Under the pieces are notes generated by a model, which did not search any database, was not told the origin of the DNA, and worked only from the letters and a program-made list of their open reading frames with translations. Position numbers and translations under genes: made by a program. A DNA stretch of 20,263 bases. Origin: Schlegelella_A sp038241255 (GTDB lineage: Bacteria > Pseudomonadota > Gammaproteobacteria > Burkholderiales > Burkholderiaceae_C). The stretch covers positions 1 to 20,263 of the forward strand of contig JBBRFW010000068.1 of assembly GCA_038241255.1 (NCBI GenBank). Direction: 5' to 3'. Numbering within the stretch: position 1 is the first letter of the stretch; each line of letters opens with the position of its first letter. This document shows, in pieces, positions 13,697 to 20,263 of this stretch.

Positions 13697-15700
13697 ATGC
13701 ATAGAGCCTGGCTCGTTTCTTCCTTCGGCGCTGCCCTCCTGCTGCTGTTCGCACCGGCCGCGATCGCCATGGGCTTCGGCCTGACCGTGACTGCGACGAC
13801 GCTCGGCCAGCCGCTCAACTTCAGCGCGCAGCTTTCGCTCGACGTCGACGAGACGCTGGCCCGCGAGTGCGTCGGCGCCGACGTCCTCATTGGCGATAAC
13901 CGGGTCGCCGCGGAGAACGTCCGCGTCACCCTCGAGAGCGGTCGCGAGGCCGGCGAGCGCCGCGTCCGCGTGACCACGCGCACGGTGGTCGACGAGCCGG
14001 TGGTCACGATCAATCTCACGGTCGGCTGCGGCTCGCAGATGTCGCGTCGCTTCGTCGCTTTCGTCGATCCGCCGATGCTGCGGCTGGCGAGCGCGGAAGC
14101 CGAGGAATCGCTGCCGCCGCAGCATATGGATGCGCACGTCGGGCCGCTGCTCGACATCGTCCGCGCCGCCGATTCATCGCGCCGCCGTGTCTCGGCGCGA
14201 GAGCAGGCTGCCAACGGCGAACGCGGCGACGACGCCCTGCACGCCGGGCGCCGCGCCACCCCGGGCCGGCGCTTCGCCGCCGCGCCCGCGGCGCGCAGCG
14301 CGGCGGTGCGTTCCGCATCGGCGGCGGCGTTGCGGACGTCGTCGCGCGCCGGCGCGTCCGGGGCACGCGAAGCGAGCGCGGCCCGAACGGCGCCGCGACT
14401 TCGGCTCGATGCGGCGCCCGCCTTGGTCCCGGCGCCGGTGCGCGTGGCGATGGCGTCGCCCGTGCCAGCCTCGGCCGGGCCCGAATTGGCGGTAACGACT
14501 CCAGCCGCGGCGGCGACGCCGCCGGTGCCGACGTCCCCGGACGCGACCGCCGCCGCCACGGCCGCGCTCGCCGCCGAGCGCGCTCGCATCCAGGAGCTCG
14601 AGGTGGGCCTCGCTCGCTTGCGCAGCGACGCGCAGGCGCAGCAGAAGACGCTCGCGGCGCTGCAAGCGCGTCTGCGTGGGGCGGAAAGCGACCGCTACGC
14701 CAACGGCCTGGTCTACACGCTCGCGGCCGGGCTCGTGTTCTTCGCCCTGCTTGCCGCCGCCTTCTGGGCGCTGCGGCCGCGGCAGCGGCGGCGTGCGCGC
14801 TGGTTCGAGGCGCAGGCCCACCAGCAGCGGCGCAGCGCCGCAGCGACGCCCGTCGCGCCGCCGTGGGCTGCCAACGAGACGCGTACGCCGCCGATGAGCC
14901 AGCAACCCTCGCAGTGGGGCGAGAGCGCGCACGGCATCCTGCCGGTGACGGCCCCGGCGACGATCGGTGGACTCGAGGTGACGACCGTCCTCGCGCCGCA
15001 GTCGCACTACGAACGCATGGGGGAGGCAGGAGCGTCGGCCAATGGCGCGGCGCCGGCGAGTGCGTCTCGCTCGTCGACGCCCCCGATGGAAGAGCTCATC
15101 GACCTCGAGCAGCAGGCCGAGTTCTTCGTCGTTCTCGGCCAGGACGAGGCGGCGATCGCGTTGCTCAACGCCCACGTGCGCGAGACCGGCGGGGTCAGCC
15201 CCTTGCCATTCCTCCAGCTCCTCGAGATCCACCAGCGGCGCGGCGAGCGCGGCGCCTATGACGAAGTTCGCCAGCGCTACCAGAAGCGTTTCGGCGCGTT
15301 CGCGCCCGAGTGGAGCGCTGATCTTCACTTCGGCCGCCCGCTCCAGGACTATCCGCAGGCGATCGCTCGCATTCAGGCGCTCTGGCCGAGGCCGCTGCAC
15401 GCGATGGAGGCGCTCGATGGCCTGATCTTTCGTCGCGACGAGAGCGAGGAGGCGTTCGACTTCCCCGCCTGCCGCGAGCTGCTCTTCCTGTACGGCATCG
15501 CGCGCGATCTCGCCGGCCAGGTCGAGACCGACTTCGGCACGATCGATCTCTTACTGCCCCTCGAGGTCGCGCCGCCCGCGCGTTCCTCGCAGGACGACAG
15601 CAGGTTCGCGATCGACCTCGAACTCTCGGGCTGGCCCGACGAGTCGCGCACCGACGGCATCGTGATTCGCCGCTCGGTCGGCCGGCGCGGCGCGAGCTGA
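13697..15700 (+). CDS. FimV-like inner-membrane protein
   Basis: 667 residues from the ATG at 13697 (a TTG codon directly before it is also in frame). Signal-like helix 1-24, then a FimV-type N-terminal domain (about 25-130: GFGLTVTATTLGQPLNFSAQ, RFVAFVDPP). A low-complexity Ala/Arg/Pro region follows (about 155-290), then a coiled coil (about 290-335: RARIQELEVGLARLRSDAQA), a membrane helix (337-359: LVYTLAAGLVFFALLAAAF) and a cytoplasmic C-terminal domain. That domain starts PMEELIDLEQQAEFFVVLGQ and contains helical-repeat-like sequence. FimV of Pseudomonas organises polar type IV pili and twitching. I see no LysM peptidoglycan-binding motif, which the canonical protein has. No pilus genes are nearby, so its role here is uncertain. 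It ends 13 bases from the convergent aminotransferase gene. Confidence 0.85.
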   Translation: MHRAWLVSSFGAALLLLFAPAAIAMGFGLTVTATTLGQPLNFSAQLSLDVDETLARECVGADVLIGDNRVAAENVRVTLESGREAGERRVRVTTRTVVDEPVVTINLTVGCGSQMSRRFVAFVDPPMLRLASAEAEESLPPQHMDAHVGPLLDIVRAADSSRRRVSAREQAANGERGDDALHAGRRATPGRRFAAAPAARSAAVRSASAAALRTSSRAGASGAREASAARTAPRLRLDAAPALVPAPVRVAMASPVPASAGPELAVTTPAAAATPPVPTSPDATAAATAALAAERARIQELEVGLARLRSDAQAQQKTLAALQARLRGAESDRYANGLVYTLAAGLVFFALLAAAFWALRPRQRRRARWFEAQAHQQRRSAAATPVAPPWAANETRTPPMSQQPSQWGESAHGILPVTAPATIGGLEVTTVLAPQSHYERMGEAGASANGAAPASASRSSTPPMEELIDLEQQAEFFVVLGQDEAAIALLNAHVRETGGVSPLPFLQLLEIHQRRGERGAYDEVRQRYQKRFGAFAPEWSADLHFGRPLQDYPQAIARIQALWPRPLHAMEALDGLIFRRDESEEAFDFPACRELLFLYGIARDLAGQVETDFGTIDLLLPLEVAPPARSSQDDSRFAIDLELSGWPDESRTDGIVIRRSVGRRGAS

Positions 15701-15713
15701 GGCGCCGCGCGCG

Positions 15714-16886
15714 TCAGAGTGAGCGCAGGCGCGAGAGCGCCAGGTCGAGCGTCTCGTCCTTCTTCGCGAAGCAGAAGCGGGCGATCTTCTGGTCGAAGGC
15801 GTCGGCGTAGAACGCCGAAAGCGGGATCGCCGCGACACCGATCTCCGTCGTCAGCCACCGGCAGAAGGCATCGTCGCCGAGGTCGCTTGCCGCCGAGTAG
15901 TCGACGCACTGGAAGTACGTTCCCTCGCAAGGCAGGAGGCGCAGCCGCGTCGTCGCAAGGCCGGCACGGAAGCGGTCGCGCTTGGCGCAGTAGAACGCCG
16001 GCCGCGAGAGGTGATGCGCCGGCTCGGCGAGGTGGGTGGCCAGGCCGTGCTGCATCGGCGTGTTGACCGTGAACACGTTGAACTGGTGCACCTTCCTGAA
16101 CTCGGCCATCAAGGGCGCCGGCGCGGCCGCGTAGCCGACCTTCCAGCCAGTGACGTGATAGGTCTTGCCGAAGCTCGAGACGACGACGCTGCGCGCCGCG
16201 AGCTCGGCGAAGCGTGCCGCGCTCTGGTGCTCGCCCCCGTAGACCATGTGCTCGTACACCTCGTCGCTGATCACGATAATGTCCGTCGGCCGCAGCAGCT
16301 CTGACAGGCGCAGCATGTCCTCTGCCGGCCAGACCGTGCCGGTCGGGTTGTGCGGCGAGTTGACGATGATCGCCTTCGTCTTCGGGCCGAGCGCGGCGGC
16401 GATGAGGTCGAAGTCGGGCCGGTAGGTCGCTGGCCGCAGCGGCACGTGGACGGCGCGCGCGCCGGCAAGCTCGACGTTCGGTGCGTAGCTGTCGTAGCAG
16501 GGGTCGAGCACGACGACCTCGTCGCCGGGGCCGACGAACGCGAGCACGGCGGTGAGGATCGCCTGTGTCGCCCCCGCCGTGACAGTGATCTCGGCGAGCG
16601 GGTCGTAGCGGTGGCCGTAGAGCACTTCCATCTTGATCGCGATCCGCTCGCGCAGGAGCGGGATGCCGGCCATTGGCGGGTACTGGTTGAGGCCCGCGCG
16701 CATCGCCGCGTCGACCGCGTCGATCAGCTTCGGGTCGCAGTCGAAATCGGGAAAGCCCTGGCCGAGGTTGACCGCGCCGCGTTCCTGCGCCAGCGCCGAC
16801 ATCACCGTGAAGATCGTCGTGCCGACGCTCGGTAGCCGGCTCGCGACGGCGGGGCTCCGGGGCGGTGCAGGATCGCGGGCGTTCAT
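15714..16886 (-). CDS. PLP-dependent aminotransferase, methionine aminotransferase (YbdL) type
   Basis: Class-I fold aminotransferase of 390 residues in the cytoplasm. Marks: VNLGQGFPDFDCDP, YPPMAGIPLLRERIA, VTAGATQAI, NSPHNPTGTVW, SDEVYEHMVYGG, and SSFGKTYHVTGWKVGY with the PLP lysine at residue 241. The pattern GFPDFD with FGKTYHVTGWK is that of YbdL, which prefers methionine, and of kynurenine/glutamine transaminases. Exact substrate is uncertain. It starts 10 bp after the stop of the CysB-type regulator gene and is the last gene of the lptF-to-aminotransferase run. The upstream sequence shows only a weak GAG as ribosome site. Confidence 0.88.
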   Translation of the reverse strand: MNARDPAPPRSPAVASRLPSVGTTIFTVMSALAQERGAVNLGQGFPDFDCDPKLIDAVDAAMRAGLNQYPPMAGIPLLRERIAIKMEVLYGHRYDPLAEITVTAGATQAILTAVLAFVGPGDEVVVLDPCYDSYAPNVELAGARAVHVPLRPATYRPDFDLIAAALGPKTKAIIVNSPHNPTGTVWPAEDMLRLSELLRPTDIIVISDEVYEHMVYGGEHQSAARFAELAARSVVVSSFGKTYHVTGWKVGYAAAPAPLMAEFRKVHQFNVFTVNTPMQHGLATHLAEPAHHLSRPAFYCAKRDRFRAGLATTRLRLLPCEGTYFQCVDYSAASDLGDDAFCRWLTTEIGVAAIPLSAFYADAFDQKIARFCFAKKDETLDLALSRLRSL

Positions 16887-16896
16887 GGGCGAGCGC

Positions 16897-17841
16897 TCAG
16901 AGCTGATAGTCGGCGGCGTCGCCCGCCATGGCGCGCTCGACCAGCGGGCGGGTCAGTCGATCCGACGTCATCTCGGCGAACGCATAGACGAAATTGCGCA
17001 GGTAGGCGCCGCGCTTGAAGGCGATTCGGGCGACGTTCTGGCCGAACAAGTGGCCGACCGGTCGCGCGACCAGGTCCGAGCCGGCGCCTTCCTCGCGCAT
17101 CGCGATTTCCGCGACGATGCCGATGCCCAGGCCGAGGCGCACGTAGGTCTTGATGACGTCAGCGTCGATCGCCTCGAGGACGATGTTCGGCACCAGCTTT
17201 CTCGTCGCGAACGCGGCGTCGATTCGCTTGCGGCCCGAGAACGACGGGTGGTACGAGATCAGCGGCAGCGGCGCCAGGTCCTCGATCGAGACGCGGTCGA
17301 TCTGCCCCAGCGGGTGGCCGGCGGGCAACACCAGGACGTGCTGCCAGGCGTAGCAGGGCAGCGTCACGAGATCGGCGTAATCGTCGAGCGACTCGGTCGC
17401 CAAGCCGAAGTCGGCGACCTCCTCGAAAACCATCCTGGCGACCTGCTCGGGCGTGCCCTGGTGCAGGCTGATGTTGACCTTGGGAAAGCGCTTTCGCATC
17501 TGCGCGATCGGCACCGGCAGGAAGTAGCGCGCCTGGCTGTGCGTCGTCGCGATGGAGAGCGTGCCGGCGTCCTGCTTTGAGAACTCGTCGCCGATCCGCT
17601 TCAGGTTGCCGACCTCGCGCATGATCACCTCGATCGCCTTCAGCACCTCGCGGCCGGGCTCGGTGACGCGGCGCAGGCGCTTGCCGTGGCGCGCGAAGAT
17701 GTCGACGCCGAGCTCGCCCTCGAGCTCGAGGATGGCCTTGGAGACGCCTGGCTGCGACGTGAAAAGCGCTTTGGCGGTCTCGGTGAGGTTCAGGTCGCGG
17801 CGAACGGCTTCCTGAACGAACCTGAACTGGTGGAGGTTCAT
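16897..17841 (-). CDS. LysR-type regulator, CysB/Cbl family
   Basis: 314 residues from the ATG at 17841. The N-terminal winged helix begins MNLHQFRFVQEAVRRDLNLT and continues TAKALFTSQPGVSKAILELE, the CysB/Cbl signature. The effector domain (about 90-300) has TTHSQARYFLPVPI and a segment around YHPSFSGRKRID. Those two segments line the sulfate/O-acetylserine pocket in CysB. In this family the protein activates sulfate and sulfonate assimilation genes. A GTG at 17859 would extend it by six residues and overlap the chelatase gene, but relatives begin at MNLHQ. It lies 10 bp after a siroheme-pathway gene, supporting a sulfur role. CysB versus Cbl cannot be settled by eye. Confidence 0.9.
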   Translation of the reverse strand: MNLHQFRFVQEAVRRDLNLTETAKALFTSQPGVSKAILELEGELGVDIFARHGKRLRRVTEPGREVLKAIEVIMREVGNLKRIGDEFSKQDAGTLSIATTHSQARYFLPVPIAQMRKRFPKVNISLHQGTPEQVARMVFEEVADFGLATESLDDYADLVTLPCYAWQHVLVLPAGHPLGQIDRVSIEDLAPLPLISYHPSFSGRKRIDAAFATRKLVPNIVLEAIDADVIKTYVRLGLGIGIVAEIAMREEGAGSDLVARPVGHLFGQNVARIAFKRGAYLRNFVYAFAEMTSDRLTRPLVERAMAGDAADYQL

Positions 17842-17851
17842 TGCCGGACGA

Positions 17852-18226
17852 TTATTCACCCAAGCCCGCGGCGGCCACGGCGGCGAGCGCCATCGCCTCG
17901 ACGACCGCGGCGTGTTCGCCGATCGCCGCGTGCAGGTGGATCGGCAGCGGCCGATGTCGCTGCCGTACTGCCTCGACGAGTGGCGGCAGGTCCTGGCGCA
18001 GGTGGCCGCCGGTGCCGAGAAAAACCGGCACCACGTCGATCCGAGTCGCGCCGTCGGCGACGAGACGATCCACGGCGTCGCCGAGGCTCGGCGCCATCAG
18101 CTCCAGAAAGGCGAGGGCAACGGCGCAGCCCGGTGCGGCGGCGCGGACGCGCGCGGCGACGGCCTGGAACGGCTCGGCCCAGCGCGGATCGCGCGCGCCA
18201 TGGGCGAAGAGGACGATCGCTTGCAC
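17852..18226 (-). CDS. cbiX: Short sirohydrochlorin chelatase (CbiX/SirB type)
   Basis: 124-residue chelatase that inserts iron (or cobalt) into sirohydrochlorin, giving siroheme for sulfite and nitrite reductase. FAHGARD with His9 and GTGGHLRQDLPP with His75 provide the two metal-handling histidines of the CbiX/SirB fold. The length is that of the small form, which works as a homodimer. It starts at GTG (18226), 6 bp after the lptG stop, with GAGG four bases before the GTG, the start that keeps VLFAHGARD in register. It ends 10 bp before the CysB-type gene. Iron rather than cobalt is inferred from this neighbour. Confidence 0.88.
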   Translation of the reverse strand: MQAIVLFAHGARDPRWAEPFQAVAARVRAAAPGCAVALAFLELMAPSLGDAVDRLVADGATRIDVVPVFLGTGGHLRQDLPPLVEAVRQRHRPLPIHLHAAIGEHAAVVEAMALAAVAAAGLGE

Positions 18227-18232
18227 CCGGCC

Positions 18233-19339
18233 TCAGCGAAAGCGCACCAGCCAGCCGAACGCGGCCAGCGACAGCACGAGATAGAAGGCGCCGGGCGTCG
18301 CGGCGACGACCCACGGCGTCCAGCTGCCGAGCAGGCCGAGGTGGCGAAAGACGTTGTTGAGCAGCACGAAGCTCACGCCCAGCATGATGCCGACGAAGAC
18401 CTTCATGCTGACCCCGCCGGAGCGTGCGTTCAGATAGGCGAAGGGCAGCGCCAGGCCGACCATCACCAGGCAGATGAACGGATAGAGCGCTCGGCTCCAG
18501 AACTGGATCTTCTGCGACTGCGACGCCTGCTCGTTCTCCGACAGGTGGCCGATGTAGCGCCAAAGAGCGAGCGTCGACATCGTCGTCACCGGGAGCACGG
18601 CGGCGGCGACGACGTTGGGCGAAAGCGAGCTGCGCCACTCCGCATGCGCGCGTCGCTCGTCGGGCGCGGTGACGCCGGCGCCGGACTCGATCCAGCGCGT
18701 GACCTGGACGTCGTCGAGGGCCCAGGTGCCGTCGCGCCCGACCGTCGCCTGCGCCGCCGCGGTCCGGCTGAGCAGCCTGCCGTCGGCATCGAACTCGAAG
18801 ATGCGCACGTTGCGCAGCAGCGTGCCTCGCTCGGCCGAGCCGACGTTGATCGAATAGCTGCGCTCGCCCTGCGCGCCGTTGGAATGCTCCTTGATCCAGG
18901 CGCCCGAGCGGCCGAGCTTCAGGCTGCCGCTGAAGGCGGCGCGGAGCTGGCTGGCGATTCGCTCGCTGAGCGGCGACACGAAATCGCCGACGACGAAGGT
19001 GAAGGCGCCGAAGGCGAGCGCCAGGCTCGCGAGCAGCCAGAGCGCCCGCCCCGGACCGAGGCCGCCGGTGCGAAGGATCGTGTACTGCGACGATTGCGCG
19101 AGCCGCGCCAGCGCGTAGATCGTGCCGATCAGCACGGCGATCGGCATCAACTCGTAGAGGTGCGCCGGCGCGAGCAGGAGCGAGTAGGCGGCGGCATGGG
19201 CGGCGCTGTACCCTCGGCTGCCGACGTCGCGCAGCTCGTCGACGAAATCGATGAAGAAGAAGAGGGCGAGGAAGGCGAGTGCGACGAAGACGACGGCGGA
19301 GACGATGTCGACGTAGAACAGGCGCCGGACCGTCCTCAT
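18233..19339 (-). CDS. lptG: Lipopolysaccharide export permease LptG
   Basis: Inner-membrane half of the LptB2FG exporter that extracts lipopolysaccharide and passes it to the periplasmic bridge (368 residues, normal length). Membrane helix 1 is followed by the LptG-type FFFIDFVDELRDVG. Further helices lie near residues 60-115, a periplasmic beta-jellyroll spans about 130-265, and three C-terminal helices end WVVAATPGAFYLVLSLAAFG. The start ATG (19339) overlaps the lptF stop as ATGA, so I reject the longer open frame to 19504. The chelatase gene follows after 6 bp. The LptB ATPase and LptA/C are not in the window. Confidence 0.93.
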   Translation of the reverse strand: MRTVRRLFYVDIVSAVVFVALAFLALFFFIDFVDELRDVGSRGYSAAHAAAYSLLLAPAHLYELMPIAVLIGTIYALARLAQSSQYTILRTGGLGPGRALWLLASLALAFGAFTFVVGDFVSPLSERIASQLRAAFSGSLKLGRSGAWIKEHSNGAQGERSYSINVGSAERGTLLRNVRIFEFDADGRLLSRTAAAQATVGRDGTWALDDVQVTRWIESGAGVTAPDERRAHAEWRSSLSPNVVAAAVLPVTTMSTLALWRYIGHLSENEQASQSQKIQFWSRALYPFICLVMVGLALPFAYLNARSGGVSMKVFVGIMLGVSFVLLNNVFRHLGLLGSWTPWVVAATPGAFYLVLSLAAFGWLVRFR

Positions 19340-20263
19340 GCGGCGCTTGCGGCCGGCACCGGCCGGCGGCGCCGGCGCCGCGCCACCGCGACCCGGCGCA
19401 TGCCGTTCTCGCGCCACCAGAGCAGGCCGAGTGCGAAGATGAACGCGCCGCCGTGGCCGACCGCGAGCGCGGCGCCGAGGCTCACCCGACCCGAACCGAC
19501 CCAAGCCTGCGAGAGATTGATAAAGTTGTAGTACGCAAAGAAACCGAGCAGCGCGAACAGCAGGTTCCAGTTGCTCGCATGGCGCGGGTTCGACGCCGAC
19601 ATGCCGATGCCGAGCACAAGCATGTTCGCGGCGGCCAGGACGAGGCCGAGGCGCCAGGCGAGCTCGCCCTGGTTGGGGGCGGTCGGTACGCGGAGCAGCT
19701 CGGCAGTGGGAAGCGCCCGCGGCGCGACGCCCGCGACGGCATTGCGCACCCGGTCGCCCGCTTCGGCGCGATAGGTCTCGAAGCGCGACAGCGTCTTCTC
19801 GCGGTTCTCGGCGTTCTGCTCGTTGCGCTGGCCCTTGTTGAGCATCAGGAAGCGACCGGCGGCCTCGTTCTGGATCGATCCGGAACGCGCCGTCGTCACC
19901 GACTCGACGCCGCCGTGGGAGGCGACGATGAACACGTTGCGCCCGCTCGCCGGATCGCTGGCGCTGCCTTCGAAGAAGAAGGTGCGCTCGCCGTCGGCCG
20001 ACGTCTGGAACTGCCCCGGCGCGATGCGCGATAGGTCGGAGCGGCGCTCGAACTGGTCCTTCAGGATGGCGCTGCGCTCGTTCTGCCAGGGCCAGACGAA
20101 GAGCGAGAGGACCGCGATCAGAAGCAGCACCGGCCAGCTCATGCCGAGCACCGGGCGAACGAAGCGGCTGAGCGGGACGCCGCTCGCGAACCAGATCGTC
20201 ATCTCGCTGCCGCGGTACATGCGCGACAGCGTCGCGACGACGGCGATGAAGAGCGACAGCGCC
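19336..20263 (-). CDS. lptF: Lipopolysaccharide export permease LptF, N-terminus cut by window edge
   Basis: Partner permease of LptG. The visible 308 residues run without a stop to the window end. They include SLFIAVVATLSRMYRGSEMT at the very edge, the family's TLSR(L/M)YR.SEM block, so the ATG at 20220 is internal. A membrane helix (WPVLLLIAVLSLFVWPW) and the periplasmic domain follow (YRGSEMTIW, ASDPASGRNVFIVASHGGVE). The C-terminal helices are LGLVLAAANMLVLGIGM, NLLFALLGFFAYYNFINLSQ and the one ending FIFALGLLWW. The protein ends in a run of arginines (ARRRRRRPVPAASAA). It overlaps lptG by 4 bp. Confidence 0.92.
   Translation of the reverse strand, partial: ALSLFIAVVATLSRMYRGSEMTIWFASGVPLSRFVRPVLGMSWPVLLLIAVLSLFVWPWQNERSAILKDQFERRSDLSRIAPGQFQTSADGERTFFFEGSASDPASGRNVFIVASHGGVESVTTARSGSIQNEAAGRFLMLNKGQRNEQNAENREKTLSRFETYRAEAGDRVRNAVAGVAPRALPTAELLRVPTAPNQGELAWRLGLVLAAANMLVLGIGMSASNPRHASNWNLLFALLGFFAYYNFINLSQAWVGSGRVSLGAALAVGHGGAFIFALGLLWWRENGMRRVAVARRRRRRPVPAASAA

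Noticed and set aside
14220..14580. CRISPR-like or tandem DNA repeats in the fimV-like gene
   Set aside because: The region is low-complexity coding DNA (Ala/Arg/Pro) without regular repeat units or spacers.
17912..19531. A 539-codon plus-strand open frame antisense to cbiX and lptG
   Set aside because: Charged, repetitive D/R/E/A-rich sequence opposite strongly conserved genes with membrane helices and catalytic histidines.

Overview
The window is GC-rich DNA, tightly packed with genes, and fits a betaproteobacterium, probably in or near the Burkholderiales. This rests on recognisable families: a FimV-type protein with a betaproteobacterial C-terminal half, an lptF-lptG pair, a CysB-type regulator, and catabolic acyl-CoA genes. 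The placement is an inference from protein resemblance and base composition. There are no rRNA, tRNA, CRISPR, phage or intact IS genes.

Left block (1-7647): a co-directional minus-strand operon reads gabT - potA-like ATPase - binding protein - two permeases - ureohydrolase (cut by the left edge). Divergent from it is a MocR/GabR-type regulator. The ureohydrolase resembles guanidinobutyrase (GbuA) more than generic agmatinase. The genes therefore suggest one pathway: import of a guanidino or amine compound, removal of urea to give 4-aminobutyrate (GABA), then transamination to succinic semialdehyde, under control of a GABA/PLP-sensing regulator. The 161-bp divergent control region carries two exact GATACCA direct repeats. 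One of them is the -35 element of a good gabT promoter (17-bp spacer, TATATT -10).

Spacer (7648-8165): about 500 bp without a convincing gene, holding a perfect 16-bp palindrome. It is followed by an exported cysteine- and coiled-coil-containing protein of unknown function (8166-8819).

Middle block (8831-13541, minus strand): crotonase-family protein - Crp/Fnr regulator - APH-fold kinase - acyl-CoA dehydrogenase - YfcG-like glutathione transferase. The kinase and dehydrogenase are the two halves of the animal fusion proteins ACAD10/11 and match the LvaA/LvaC pair of levulinate catabolism, pointing to degradation of 4-hydroxyacyl-CoA. An imperfect inverted-repeat element lies between crp and the kinase and appears to supply the kinase's ribosome binding site.

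Right block (13697-20263): a FimV-like membrane protein on the plus strand is followed by a minus-strand run, lptF (cut by the right edge) - lptG - short sirohydrochlorin chelatase - CysB-type regulator - methionine-type aminotransferase. lptFG export lipopolysaccharide. The last three share a sulfur theme: siroheme for sulfite reductase, control of sulfur assimilation, and methionine/keto-acid exchange.
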